A stretch of DNA of 49,161 nt from Solirubrobacteraceae bacterium (GCA_016462625.1 JAEMSV010000021.1:1-49161); one strand, 5' to 3'; shown: positions 25,365-33,835, counted from the stretch's first letter. The notes: generated from the letters alone by a model not told the origin. Made by a program: numbers and translations.

Positions 25365-26263
25365 GCCGGGTGCTGGTCACGGGCGGGTCGGGGCTGATCG
25401 GCCGGCGCACGGTGGCCGCGCTTATCGGCGCCGGGCACGAGGTCCACGCGACGACGCGCGGCACCGCGCCCGCGGACACCGGCGAGGTGACGTGGCACCA
25501 GGCCGACCTGCTGACGTCGACCGACGTCGTCACCGAGGTGCGCGCCGACGTGCTCGTCCACCTCGCGTGGAACGTCGAGCACGGGTCGTTCTGGACGTCG
25601 CCGGACAACGAGCGCTGGCGCGACGCGTCCCTCCCGCTGCTCGAGCGGTTCGCCCGCGCCGGCGGGCGCCGTGCCGTGCTCGCCGGCACCTGCGCCGAGT
25701 ACGACTGGACCACGGGCGACGGGATCATGCGCGAGGGCGAGACCCTGCTGCGCCCGGCGACGCTCTACGGCCGGTGCAAGGACGCGCTGCGCGCGTCGGC
25801 CGAGGCCGTCGAGGGCATCGACGTCGCGTGGGGCCGGGTCTTCTTCCTGTACGCACCCGACGAGGCGCCGACCAAGCTGTTCGGGTCCGTGGCCCGTGCG
25901 CTGCTCGCCGGAGAGCGCGCCGAGACCACCCCCGGCACGCAGGTGCGGGACTTCCTGCACGTCGACGACGTCGGCGGCGCGTTCGCGGCGCTCGCGGAGT
26001 CCGCCGTCACGGGCGCGGTGAACATCGGCTCCGGCGAGGGCGTTCAGGTGCGTGAGCTCGTGGAGGAGATCGGCGCGGCCGTGGGCCGTCCGGAGCTGCT
26101 CGCGATCGGAGCGCGTCCCGCCCCCGAAGGCGAGCCTCCGGTGATCGTGGCGGGCCTGGATCGCCTCGCGGACGAGGTCGGCTTCGTGCCGCATTTCAGC
26201 CTCCGCCGCGGCGTGCGCGACGCGGTGAGGGCGCTGACGATTCGGCTAGGGTCGGACGCGTGA
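25361..26263 (+). CDS. NAD(P)-dependent epimerase/dehydratase (SDR), probable 4-ketoreductase
   Basis: A 300-residue extended SDR. The nucleotide-binding site is VLVTGGSGLIGRRTVAALIG; the catalytic pair lies in YGRCK (YxxxK), preceded by LAGTCAEYDW. VRDFLHVDDVGGAFAALAES and GAVNIGSGEGVQVREL are typical of sugar epimerases and reductases. In a CDP-deoxysugar pathway the expected job is stereospecific reduction of the 4-keto group as the last step. GTG 25361 overlaps the previous TGA; the longer frame lies inside the upstream gene. Confidence 0.85.
   Translation: MSRVLVTGGSGLIGRRTVAALIGAGHEVHATTRGTAPADTGEVTWHQADLLTSTDVVTEVRADVLVHLAWNVEHGSFWTSPDNERWRDASLPLLERFARAGGRRAVLAGTCAEYDWTTGDGIMREGETLLRPATLYGRCKDALRASAEAVEGIDVAWGRVFFLYAPDEAPTKLFGSVARALLAGERAETTPGTQVRDFLHVDDVGGAFAALAESAVTGAVNIGSGEGVQVRELVEEIGAAVGRPELLAIGARPAPEGEPPVIVAGLDRLADEVGFVPHFSLRRGVRDAVRALTIRLGSDA
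26247..26252 (+). promoter_or_regulatory. Putative -10 element (TAGGGT) inside the SDR gene
   Basis: TAGGGT is 7 nt before GTG 26260 and lies within the coding end of the SDR gene, read out of frame there. The gene is also coupled by GTGA overlap, so it could be both co-transcribed and separately started. Confidence 0.4.
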
Positions 26264-27300
26264 CCGACACGATGGATCAGACCGGCCTGCGCGCCATGGT
26301 CGAGGACATGCGGACGGCCGATCGCCTGTACTGGCCGTCGCCGTTCTGGGAGACCCTGATCGAAGAGCAGACGGTCGCTCTCGAGCAGCAGGGCATCGAG
26401 CACTTCAAGCGCACGCTGAACATGCAGTACTTCAGCTGGAGCCTGCGCTGGATCCTCGTCTTTCTGATGTGGCCCGTGCTCAGGCGCGGCATCCGGCAGG
26501 TCGACCGCCAGCTGCTGACCGCCGACGCCGACGTCCATAGACCCGCCAGCGGCCTGCGCGGACGGCTTGAGAACCGGCTGTACGGGATCTACATCGCCCT
26601 GCTGAACCGCGTCGTCGGATCGGATGACCCGCTCGGGCTGCTCTCGACGCTCGATGAGCCGTCGCTCGGTGACCCCATCATCGTCCGCGATCAGGGCCGG
26701 CTGCGCTCCCAGGACCTGCCGAACTCGGTCCACGAGCTGTACGCCGCCCTGGAGGACCGCGGAACCGCGGATGCGCCGATCCACGTGATGGAGCTCGGCG
26801 CCGGGTACGGCCGCGTCGGCTACGCGTTCCTGAAGGCGCTGCCCAGCTGCACCTACACGGTCGTCGACATCCCGCCGACGCTGCACGTCGCCCAGACCTA
26901 CCTGCCGCAGCTCTTCCCCGAGGAACAGATCTTCCGCTTCCGCCCGTTCTCGTCCTACGACGAGATCAAGGAGGAGTTCGAGGCGGCCAAGATCCGCTTC
27001 GTCGCCGCCCACCAGATCTCGATGCTCCCGGATGCCTCCGTCGATCTCTTCCTCAACATCAGCTCGCTCCACGAGATGACGCTGGAGCAGATCACGCACT
27101 ACCTCGAGCAGGCCGACCGCCTGACGACCGGCCACATGTACACGAAGCAGTGGCTGAAGTCGCGGGCCCCCGGCAACGAGTTCCGGATCAGCGAGCACGA
27201 GTACCCGCTCCCGGCAAGCTGGACCACGGTCTACCACCGCCGGCATCCGCTCCAGCCCCGGTTCTTCCACGCGCTGTACCGCGTGCCAGCCACCAGCTGA
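26260..27300 (+). CDS. Putative sugar O-methyltransferase
   Basis: A 346-residue protein. The first ~170 residues are helical with one hydrophobic stretch (WILVFLMWPVLRRG). The SAM-binding motif is VMELGAGYGRVGYAFLKALP near 180-200, followed by YTVVDIPPTLHVAQTYL. Further on are FLNISSLHEMTLEQITHYLE and HMYTKQWLKS. The pattern matches the putative sugar O-methyltransferase family found in polysaccharide loci. It is not the ubiE type found elsewhere in the window. It likely O-methylates the deoxysugar or a glycan residue. It is followed after 1 nt by the second RmlC-like gene. Confidence 0.8.
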   Translation: MTDTMDQTGLRAMVEDMRTADRLYWPSPFWETLIEEQTVALEQQGIEHFKRTLNMQYFSWSLRWILVFLMWPVLRRGIRQVDRQLLTADADVHRPASGLRGRLENRLYGIYIALLNRVVGSDDPLGLLSTLDEPSLGDPIIVRDQGRLRSQDLPNSVHELYAALEDRGTADAPIHVMELGAGYGRVGYAFLKALPSCTYTVVDIPPTLHVAQTYLPQLFPEEQIFRFRPFSSYDEIKEEFEAAKIRFVAAHQISMLPDASVDLFLNISSLHEMTLEQITHYLEQADRLTTGHMYTKQWLKSRAPGNEFRISEHEYPLPASWTTVYHRRHPLQPRFFHALYRVPATS

Positions 27301-27301
27301 G

Positions 27302-27850
27302 ATGCGCATCGTCCCCACCAAGCTCGAAGGCCCGGTCCTGATCGAGCCCGCCGTCCACGGCGACCACCGCGGCTTCTTCCTCGAGAGCTACCGCGAGGAC
27401 GCCTGGAGCGACGCCGGGATCCCCACCCGCTGGGTCCAGGACAACCACTCGCGCTCCCGCCAGGGGATCGTGCGGGGCATGCACTTCTCGATCGGCACGG
27501 GCCAGGCCAAGCTCGTGCGCTGCGGCCGCGGGCGGATCCTCGACGTCGTCGTCGACCTGCGCGGCGCCTCACCGACCTTCGGCCAGTGGGAGACCGTCGA
27601 GCTCGACGACGAGACCGGCCGGCAGCTGTTCATCCCCGTCGGATTCGCGCACGGGTTCGCCGTGCTGAGCGAGGTCGCGGACGTGATGTACAAGTGCTCG
27701 AGCTACTACGACCCGGCGGTCGAGCGGGGCTTCCGATTCGACGATCCCGACGTCGGGATCCCCTGGCCGGCCGATCTCGAGCTGGACGTGTCGGAGCGAG
27801 ACCGCACGGCGCCGCTGCTGCGCGAGATCCGCGCCGACCTCCCGTTCTGA
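27302..27850 (+). CDS. RmlC-like NDP-4-keto-sugar epimerase (second copy)
   Basis: A 182-residue cupin of the RmlC family: [20 protein letters not shown], then [20 protein letters not shown] with the active-site His, [19 protein letters not shown], and [17 protein letters not shown]. It ends [11 protein letters not shown]. It differs throughout from the copy at 24828, so it is an older paralogue or separately acquired, probably with another specificity (for example C5-only epimerisation). It starts 1 nt after the O-methyltransferase stop. Confidence 0.88.
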   Translation: MRIVPTKLEGPVLIEPAVHGDHRGFFLESYREDAWSDAGIPTRWVQDNHSRSRQGIVRGMHFSIGTGQAKLVRCGRGRILDVVVDLRGASPTFGQWETVELDDETGRQLFIPVGFAHGFAVLSEVADVMYKCSSYYDPAVERGFRFDDPDVGIPWPADLELDVSERDRTAPLLREIRADLPF

Positions 27851-27865
27851 AGCGCAGCGCTGCTC

Positions 27866-27871
27866 TAGGAT
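27866..27871 (+). promoter_or_regulatory. Putative -10 element (TAGGAT) of rfbH
   Basis: TAGGAT in the 28-nt gap before rfbH, 7 nt before GTG 27879. Confidence 0.45.
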
Positions 27872-27878
27872 TCCGCCG

Positions 27879-29249
27879 GTGTCAGCGGGAAGTGAACACG
27901 GACGGGGGTCCCGCGCCGATGCGCTGCGGGCGCAGATTCTCGACCTGGTGCGCGAGTACCACGCAGAGGCGTTCCCCGAGCGGTCGTTCACGCCCGGCGA
28001 GACGCCCGTTCCGGTCGCCGGACGCGTCTTCGACGACGAGGAGATCGTCTCGCTCGTCGACTCGTCGCTGGACTTCTGGCTGACGACAGGCAGGTTCGCC
28101 GCGGAGTTCGAGCGCCGCTTCGCCCGCGACGTGTTCGGCGTCCGCCACACGATCCTCGTCAACAGCGGCTCGTCGGCGAACCTCGTGGCGGCGAGTGCGC
28201 TGACGTCCCCCACCCTCGGCGAGCGGCGCATCAAGCCGGGCGACGAGTTCATCACCGTCGCGACGGGCTTCCCGACGACGATCAACCCGCTCATCCAGCA
28301 GGGCGCGGTTCCCGTCTTCCTCGACATCGAGGTGCCGACCTACAACATCGACGTGACCCACCTGGCGGACGCGCTGACCCCGCGCACCAAGGCGGTCATG
28401 CTCGCGCACACCCTGGGCAACCCGTTCGATCTCGCGACGATCACGGCGTTCTGTCAGGAGCACGACCTCTGGCTGATCGAGGACTGCTGCGACGCCCTCG
28501 GCAGCACGTACCGTGGTCAGCACGTCGGCTCCTTCGGCGACTTCGCCACGGTGAGTTTCTTCCCGGCCCACCACATCACGATGGGCGAGGGCGGTGCCAT
28601 CGTCTGCAACAGCGGCCGGCTGAAGGTCCTCGCCGAGTCGTTCCGCGACTGGGGTCGCGACTGCTGGTGCGCGCCCGGCGACGAGAACACGTGCGGCAAG
28701 CGGTTCGGGCAGCAGTTCGGCGACCTGCCCGCCGGATACGACCACAAGTACACGTACTCGCACATCGGCTTCAACCTGAAGCTGACGGACATGCAGGCCG
28801 CGATCGGCGTGGCGCAGCTCGACAAGCTCGACGACTTCGTCGCGACCCGCCGCGCGAACTACACCCGTCTGCGCGAGGGCATGGCCGACCTCGAGGAGTT
28901 CTTCATCCTCCCCGAAGCCACCCAGGGCGCCGACCCGTCGTGGTTCGGCTTCGCGCTGACGGTCCGCCCGGGCGCGCCCGTGGACCGCAACGAGCTCGTC
29001 CGCGAACTGCACGCGCGGCGCATCCACACGCGTCTGCTGTTCGGCGGCAACCTGCTGCGCCAGCCCGCGTACCGGGGCCTCGAGCACCGCGTCGTCGGGA
29101 ACCTGGATCAGTCCGACTTCCTCATGGAGCACGCGTTCTGGGTCGGGGTCTATCCCGGCCTCGGCGAACCGCACCTCGACTACGTCATCGAGACGCTGCA
29201 CGAGCTCGTCGCCGCGAACGTGGCGTCGCCCCGCTCCGCACCCGCGTGA
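27879..29249 (+). CDS. rfbH: CDP-4-dehydro-6-deoxyglucose 3-dehydratase (E1)
   Basis: A 456-residue PMP- and [2Fe-2S]-dependent enzyme removing the C3 hydroxyl of CDP-4-keto-6-deoxyglucose. The aminotransferase fold is clear ([28 protein letters not shown]). [13 protein letters not shown] shows His at the position of the usual PLP lysine, the mark of this dehydratase. Cysteines follow the E1 spacing C-x57-C-x-C-x7-C, from the second Cys of EDCC to DCWC and then CGKRFG, so the iron-sulfur site is intact. E1 needs an E3-type flavin/iron-sulfur reductase to give CDP-4-keto-3,6-dideoxyglucose; none is visible in the window. GTG 27879 is supported by a TAGGAT box. Confidence 0.95.
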   Translation: MSAGSEHGRGSRADALRAQILDLVREYHAEAFPERSFTPGETPVPVAGRVFDDEEIVSLVDSSLDFWLTTGRFAAEFERRFARDVFGVRHTILVNSGSSANLVAASALTSPTLGERRIKPGDEFITVATGFPTTINPLIQQGAVPVFLDIEVPTYNIDVTHLADALTPRTKAVMLAHTLGNPFDLATITAFCQEHDLWLIEDCCDALGSTYRGQHVGSFGDFATVSFFPAHHITMGEGGAIVCNSGRLKVLAESFRDWGRDCWCAPGDENTCGKRFGQQFGDLPAGYDHKYTYSHIGFNLKLTDMQAAIGVAQLDKLDDFVATRRANYTRLREGMADLEEFFILPEATQGADPSWFGFALTVRPGAPVDRNELVRELHARRIHTRLLFGGNLLRQPAYRGLEHRVVGNLDQSDFLMEHAFWVGVYPGLGEPHLDYVIETLHELVAANVASPRSAPA

Positions 29250-29308
29250 GCAACTGCACACCTTTCCGGGGTTTCCCGCGTCAGTGACCGAGATGGACAA
29301 CGACCACG

Positions 29309-29314
29309 TATCGT
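29309..29314 (+). promoter_or_regulatory. Putative -10 element (TATCGT) of the ABC exporter genes
   Basis: TATCGT ends 7 nt before GTG 29322. GTGACC at 29284-29289 could be a weak -35 at 19-nt spacing. The 72-nt gap after rfbH has no hairpin that I can see. Confidence 0.45.
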
Positions 29315-29321
29315 GTCGCGC

Positions 29322-30581
29322 GTGACCGTCGCAGCGACTGAGAGCGCGGCGGAGGCAGGTCCCGCGAAGCGCTCGAGCGCTCCGCCCGCCGTCGAGATCG
29401 ACCACGTCTCGAAGACGTTCCGCCTCCCCAAGCAGCGCTACAGCACCCTCAAGGAGCGCGCCCTGCATCCGTTGCGCTCGTCGGAGTTCGACGAGCTCAA
29501 GGCCGTGCAGGACGTCGACGTCCGGATCGAGCAGGGTGAGTTCTTCGGCATCGTCGGCCGCAACGGGTCCGGGAAGAGCACGCTGCTGAAGTGCCTGGCG
29601 GGCATCTACGAGCCCGATCAGGGCAACGTGACGATCCGCGGCCGGCTGTCGCCGTTCATCGAGCTGGGCGTCGGGTTCAACCCCGACCTCACGGCCCGGG
29701 ACAACGTGATTATCAACGCGATCATGCTCGGCCTCACGCGCAAGGAGGCCAAGCGGCGGTTCGACTCGATCATCGACTTCGCCGAGCTGCACGACTTCCT
29801 CGACATGAAGCTGAAGAACTACTCGTCGGGCATGCGCGTCCGGCTGGCCTTCAGCGTCGCCGTGCAGGTCGATGCCGACATCCTGCTGATCGACGAGGTG
29901 CTCGCGGTGGGCGACGCCGCCTTCCAGCAGAAGTGCTACGAGCAGTTCACGAAGATGCACGCCGAGGGGCGAACGATCCTGTTCGTGACGCACGACATGT
30001 CGGCCGTCGAGCGCTTCTGCAGCCGCGCGCTGCTTCTCGAGCAGGGGCGCGTCGTCGATCTCGGGATGCCCGCCTCGATCGCAAGCCAGTACAACGAGCT
30101 GAACTTCGGCCGGCCGGAGCTCGTCGCCGCCGGGGACACGATCGCGGGTGGGTCCGGATCGCGCGCCGGGGTCTCGATCCGCCGTGCGTGGTTCGAGGAC
30201 CACTACGGCCAGCGGGTCATCACCCAGGAGTCCGGCACCCAGGTCCGCGCCTGTGCCGAGATCGCCTTCGACCGCGATGTCGAGAATCCCATCTTCCACG
30301 CCATCCTGCGCAACGAGGCCAACGCCGTCATCGTGCACCTCGACACCGGCTGGCGCCACGGCCTCACCGGGACCTTCCGCGCCGGCGAGACGGTCCAGGT
30401 CGTCTTCCAGTTCGAGAACCAGCTCGCGCCGAGTCGCTACGCGCTGAGCACGATCGTGTCGGAGCAGGACCGGGCCGAGCTCGTCGCGGTCCACGAGATC
30501 GCGACGCTCATGATCCACAGCACCGTGCTGTCCGGCGGGGTCGTCGATCCCCCGCACCAGATCGAGATCACCCGCCAGTGA
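29322..30581 (+). CDS. wzt: Polysaccharide ABC transporter ATPase with C-terminal glycan-binding domain (Wzt-type)
   Basis: A 419-residue protein. The ATPase part (about 20-260) has Walker A GRNGSGKSTLLK, signature YSSGMRVRLAFSVAV, Walker B DILLIDEVLAVGD and the switch His in VTHDMSAVERF. A separate C-terminal domain of about 140 residues (SIRRAWFEDHYGQRVITQES to VDPPHQIEITRQ) is a beta-sandwich like the Wzt C-terminal domain, which in O8/O9a-type systems binds the modified non-reducing end of the finished chain. The presence of this domain implies export of a capped, completed polymer. GTG 29322 is used; GTG 29313 lies in the promoter hexamer. It overlaps the permease as GTGA. Confidence 0.9.
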   Translation: MTVAATESAAEAGPAKRSSAPPAVEIDHVSKTFRLPKQRYSTLKERALHPLRSSEFDELKAVQDVDVRIEQGEFFGIVGRNGSGKSTLLKCLAGIYEPDQGNVTIRGRLSPFIELGVGFNPDLTARDNVIINAIMLGLTRKEAKRRFDSIIDFAELHDFLDMKLKNYSSGMRVRLAFSVAVQVDADILLIDEVLAVGDAAFQQKCYEQFTKMHAEGRTILFVTHDMSAVERFCSRALLLEQGRVVDLGMPASIASQYNELNFGRPELVAAGDTIAGGSGSRAGVSIRRAWFEDHYGQRVITQESGTQVRACAEIAFDRDVENPIFHAILRNEANAVIVHLDTGWRHGLTGTFRAGETVQVVFQFENQLAPSRYALSTIVSEQDRAELVAVHEIATLMIHSTVLSGGVVDPPHQIEITRQ

Positions 30582-31423
30582 GCGCCTTCCCCGCACGGAT
30601 CCGGCGCTCGTTCCAGAGCCCGCAGGTCGTCGGCGACGACCTGCAGCGGTTCTGGAACCTCACGCTGACCCTGGCCGTCACCGAGTTCCGCGTGAAGTAC
30701 TTCGGCTCGGTCCTCGGCTACCTGTGGTCGCTGATGCGGCCGCTGATGCTCTTCGGCGTCCTGTACTTCGTGTTCACCGAGGTCGCGGACCTCGGGGCGG
30801 ACGTGAAGTTCTACGGGGTCTACCTGCTCGAGTCGATCGTCCTGTGGACGTTCTTCGCGGAGACGACCAACGGCGCGCTGACCTGCCTCGTCGGCCGCGA
30901 GGACCTGCTGCGGAAGATGCGCTTCCCACGCCTGGCGGTCCCGTTGTCGGTCGCGCTGACCGCGTTGTTCAACCTCGGCGTGAACTTCTTCGCGGTCTTC
31001 GTGTTCGCGATCGCATCGGGAGTGACGCCGCACTGGGGCTGGCTGCTGGTGCCCTTCCTGATCATCGGCCTCGCGATCCTCGCGACGGGTCTCGGGATGC
31101 TCCTCGCGCCGCTGTATGTGCGCTATCGCGACATGCAGCCGATCTGGGAGGTCCTCATGCAGATCGGCTTCTACGCGTCGCCGATCCTGTACGTCGCGAT
31201 CACGTGGCCCGACGGTGTCCGCGCCGCCCTGCAGGCCAACCCGGTCGCGGCCGTGCTGACCGAGATGCGGTACCTCTTCCTCGACCCGAGCGCGCCGACG
31301 ACGGCGGACATCCTCGGAGCGGAATGGCGGCTGATCGTCCCCATCGCCGTGACGATCGGGGCGTTCGTGCTCGGCGCCTGGTACTTCCAGCGCGAAGCCC
31401 CTCGCATCGCCGAGGACCTCTAG
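30578..31423 (+). CDS. wzm: Polysaccharide ABC transporter permease (Wzm/ABC-2 type)
   Basis: A 281-residue ABC-2 permease with six hydrophobic segments. The N-terminal VTEFRVKYFGSVLGYLWSLM followed by PLMLFGVLYFVFTEVADL is characteristic of polysaccharide and teichoic acid exporters, as is LLRKMRFPRLAVPLSVALTA. It forms the channel with the preceding ATPase. GTG 30578 overlaps the ATPase stop; the longer frame is inside that gene. Its TAG stop is also the first three bases of the TAGGGT element for the next gene. Confidence 0.92.
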   Translation: MSAFPARIRRSFQSPQVVGDDLQRFWNLTLTLAVTEFRVKYFGSVLGYLWSLMRPLMLFGVLYFVFTEVADLGADVKFYGVYLLESIVLWTFFAETTNGALTCLVGREDLLRKMRFPRLAVPLSVALTALFNLGVNFFAVFVFAIASGVTPHWGWLLVPFLIIGLAILATGLGMLLAPLYVRYRDMQPIWEVLMQIGFYASPILYVAITWPDGVRAALQANPVAAVLTEMRYLFLDPSAPTTADILGAEWRLIVPIAVTIGAFVLGAWYFQREAPRIAEDL

Positions 31424-31426
31424 GGT
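31421..31426 (+). promoter_or_regulatory. Putative -10 element (TAGGGT) sharing the permease stop codon
   Basis: TAGGGT: its TAG terminates the permease, and the hexamer ends 7 nt before ATG 31434. Confidence 0.5.
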
Positions 31427-31433
31427 CCGTCAC

Positions 31434-31703
31434 ATGGCGTCGAGCCCGGCGAACACCAGCACCGAGCAGCAGCTCCGCACGCGGATCGCGGAGCTCGAAG
31501 CCGAGTTGGCCGAGCAGGCCGCCCGGACCGAGGCCGCGGTCGCTGCCGCGCAGCGTCGCTCGTACTGGACCGATCTGCTGCAGCTCGACTTCGACGCGAT
31601 CATGCGCCACCCGGTGCTCCGGTTCACGGTGCTCGTGCCGCTGAAGGCGCGCGGCGCCGTACGGCGGCTGCGCTGGTACGCCGAGCGCGCCCGCGGCGGA
31701 TGA
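31434..31703 (+). CDS. Small coiled-coil protein of the glycan locus
   Basis: An 89-residue protein. Residues about 10-45 are an Ala/Glu-rich helix with heptad character (QQLRTRIAELEAELAEQAAR), followed by a basic amphipathic tail (HPVLRFTVLVPLKARGAVRR). The same layout, coiled coil then Trp/Arg/Pro motif, begins the 771-aa GT2 at 13429. It is coupled to the downstream two-domain GT as ATGA, suggesting it acts with that enzyme, perhaps as a membrane or complex anchor. No family is recognised. Confidence 0.7.
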   Translation: MASSPANTSTEQQLRTRIAELEAELAEQAARTEAAVAAAQRRSYWTDLLQLDFDAIMRHPVLRFTVLVPLKARGAVRRLRWYAERARGG

Positions 31704-33826
31704 CCCCGCGGGTCAGCGTCATCGTCCCCGTCCGCGACGGGGAGCGCTACCTGTCGGAGCTCCTTGAGGCCGTCGCGCGGGAAGGAGTCGACGAGGTGGT
31801 CGTCGTGGACTCGGGCTCGCAGGACGGCTCGGTGGCGATCGCGCGGACGGCCGGCGCGTCGATCGTCGAGATCGACCCTGCCGACTTCGGCCACGGCCGC
31901 ACGCGAAACCTGGCCGCCGAGCGGGCCACGGGGGACGTGCTGATCTTCCTCACCCAGGACGCGACACCGGTCCCTGGGTGGCTGAGCGCGCACCTCGAGG
32001 CGCTCGAACTGGACCCGCGGGTGGGCGTGAGCTTCGGCCCGCACCTGCCCCGCCCCGACACGTCACCGATGATCGCGCGGGAGCTCACGGAGTTCTTCGG
32101 TGGCTTCTCGGCCGGCGGCGCACCGGCGCTGCAGGGCGCTGGCGACGAGCCGTTCCTCTCGAACGTGAACGCGGCGTACACCCGCGCCTGCTGGGACGAG
32201 ATCCGCTTCCGCGACGTGGCGTACAGCGAGGACCAGGCGTTCGGGCGCGACGCGCTCGCAGCGGGGTGGCTGAAGGCCTACCACCCGGGCGCCGCGGTGC
32301 TGCACGCGCACGACTACGGCCCGATCGAGTTCATGCGGCGCTACTTCGACGAGTACCGCGGGCTGCGCACGACAACCGGCCACGTCGAGCCGCTCGCGCC
32401 TCGTGAGTCCCTGAGCTATGTCCGCCGGCAGGTCTCGGGAGACCGCGCGTGGCTCGCGTCGTCCGGCGTGGGCGGTGCCGAAGCGGCGCGTTGGACGGCG
32501 CGGTCGGCGGTCCATCACGGCGGTCGCCGGTTGTTCTCGGCGCTCGGCTCGCGCGCGGACAGGCTCCCGGAGGGTGTCCGTGGCGCGATCTCACTGGAGG
32601 GCCGCACGGATGGCGGCGGGGATCACGACGGGGTCGCACCGGAGGCCCCGCCCGCGCCGTCGGGCCGCGTGATTCCGGTCAAGAACGCTGCGCATCCGCT
32701 CGACGCGACGCTGCGGGTCCTGCGGGACGGCCCGGCGCCGCTCTTGCCCGTGACCGCCGACGCGGCGGAGCGCGAGCGCCTGCGGGTCGCCGTCGTCATC
32801 CCGCACTTCCGCGAAGGCAGCGGGGGTCATCGCACGATCTGCACGCTGGTGCGCGGGCTCGAGGCGCGCGGCCACATCTGCAGCCTCTGGCTCCACGACC
32901 CCGAGGGCGTCCACCGCGCGGACGCCGACGCTGTGGTCCGGTCCCATGTCGACTCGTGGTTCGGCCCGATTGCCGCACCGGTCTACAAGGGCTTCGAGCA
33001 CTGGCACGGCGCGGACGTCGTGGTGGCGACGGGCTGGCAGACGGTGCATCCCGCGCTGCTGCTCGACCAGGTCCGTGCGCGCGCGTACCTCGTGCAGGAC
33101 CACGAGCCGGAGTTCTATGCGACGTCCGCGGACCGGATGTTCGCCGAGGACACCTACCACCGCGGGCTGTACGTCATCGCCGCGTCACCGTGGCTGCGTG
33201 ACCTCGTCGCAGACCAGTACGGCGCGGCCGGCACGGCGTTTGAGCTCGGGGTGGATCACGCGGTCTACTCCCCCGACAACGCGCTGGACCGGCTCGACGA
33301 CACGATCATCTTCTACGGCCGCGGTGCGACACCACGACGCGCGACGGAGCTCGGCTGGCTGGCGTTGACCGAGCTCCGCCGCCGGCGCCCAAACGTCCGC
33401 GTCCTCGCGTATGGCGACAGTCAGCCGAACTGGGAGCAGCCGTTCCCCTACGAGTTCCTGGGCGTGGTGTCGCCGACCGAGCTGGCCGCGCTGTACCGCC
33501 GCGCGCGAGCCGGCCTCGTGCTGTCGCTGACGAACTACTCGCTGATCCCGCAGGAGATGATGGCCTGCGGCCTGCCCGTGGTCGACGTGCGGGGCGGCTG
33601 CAGCGAAGCGGTGTTCGGCGGGGACGGGCCGGTGGAACTCGCCGCGCCGGATCCAGTCGCACTCGCTGACGCGCTCGAGCGCCTACTCGACGACCAGTCG
33701 GACTGGGACCACCGCTCGCAGGCAGGCCTCGCGTGGGCCGCGGAGCGCACGTGGGATGCCGCGGTGGACGCCGTGGAAGCCGGGCTGCGCGAGAGCCTCC
33801 GGCTCCGCGCGTCGTCGCCCTCCTGA
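31700..33826 (+). CDS. Two-domain glycosyltransferase, GT2 + WsaF-like GT4
   Basis: A 708-residue fusion. Residues 1-~300 are a GT2 of the rhamnosyltransferase type: VSVIVPVRDGERYLSELLEA, VVVDSGSQDGSVAIA, FLTQDATPVPGWLSAHLEAL. After a variable linker, residues ~355-700 form a GT4 domain: VAVVIPHFREGSGGHRTICT, GFEHWHGADVVVATGWQTVH, YLVQDHEPEFYATS, and NYSLIPQEMMACGLPVVDVR. This second half resembles the WsaF rhamnosyltransferase of S-layer glycans. Two consecutive linkages, or an alternating repeat, are plausible. It is the last gene of the plus-strand block, before a strong hairpin. Confidence 0.88.
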   Translation: MTPRVSVIVPVRDGERYLSELLEAVAREGVDEVVVVDSGSQDGSVAIARTAGASIVEIDPADFGHGRTRNLAAERATGDVLIFLTQDATPVPGWLSAHLEALELDPRVGVSFGPHLPRPDTSPMIARELTEFFGGFSAGGAPALQGAGDEPFLSNVNAAYTRACWDEIRFRDVAYSEDQAFGRDALAAGWLKAYHPGAAVLHAHDYGPIEFMRRYFDEYRGLRTTTGHVEPLAPRESLSYVRRQVSGDRAWLASSGVGGAEAARWTARSAVHHGGRRLFSALGSRADRLPEGVRGAISLEGRTDGGGDHDGVAPEAPPAPSGRVIPVKNAAHPLDATLRVLRDGPAPLLPVTADAAERERLRVAVVIPHFREGSGGHRTICTLVRGLEARGHICSLWLHDPEGVHRADADAVVRSHVDSWFGPIAAPVYKGFEHWHGADVVVATGWQTVHPALLLDQVRARAYLVQDHEPEFYATSADRMFAEDTYHRGLYVIAASPWLRDLVADQYGAAGTAFELGVDHAVYSPDNALDRLDDTIIFYGRGATPRRATELGWLALTELRRRRPNVRVLAYGDSQPNWEQPFPYEFLGVVSPTELAALYRRARAGLVLSLTNYSLIPQEMMACGLPVVDVRGGCSEAVFGGDGPVELAAPDPVALADALERLLDDQSDWDHRSQAGLAWAAERTWDAAVDAVEAGLRESLRLRASSPS

Positions 33827-33835
33827 GCGTTGGTG

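Noticed and set aside
27882..30596. 904-codon open frame on the minus strand opposite rfbH and wzt
   Set aside because: It spans two convincing plus-strand genes and has the Asp/Arg/Val composition of antisense frames; no recognisable motif.
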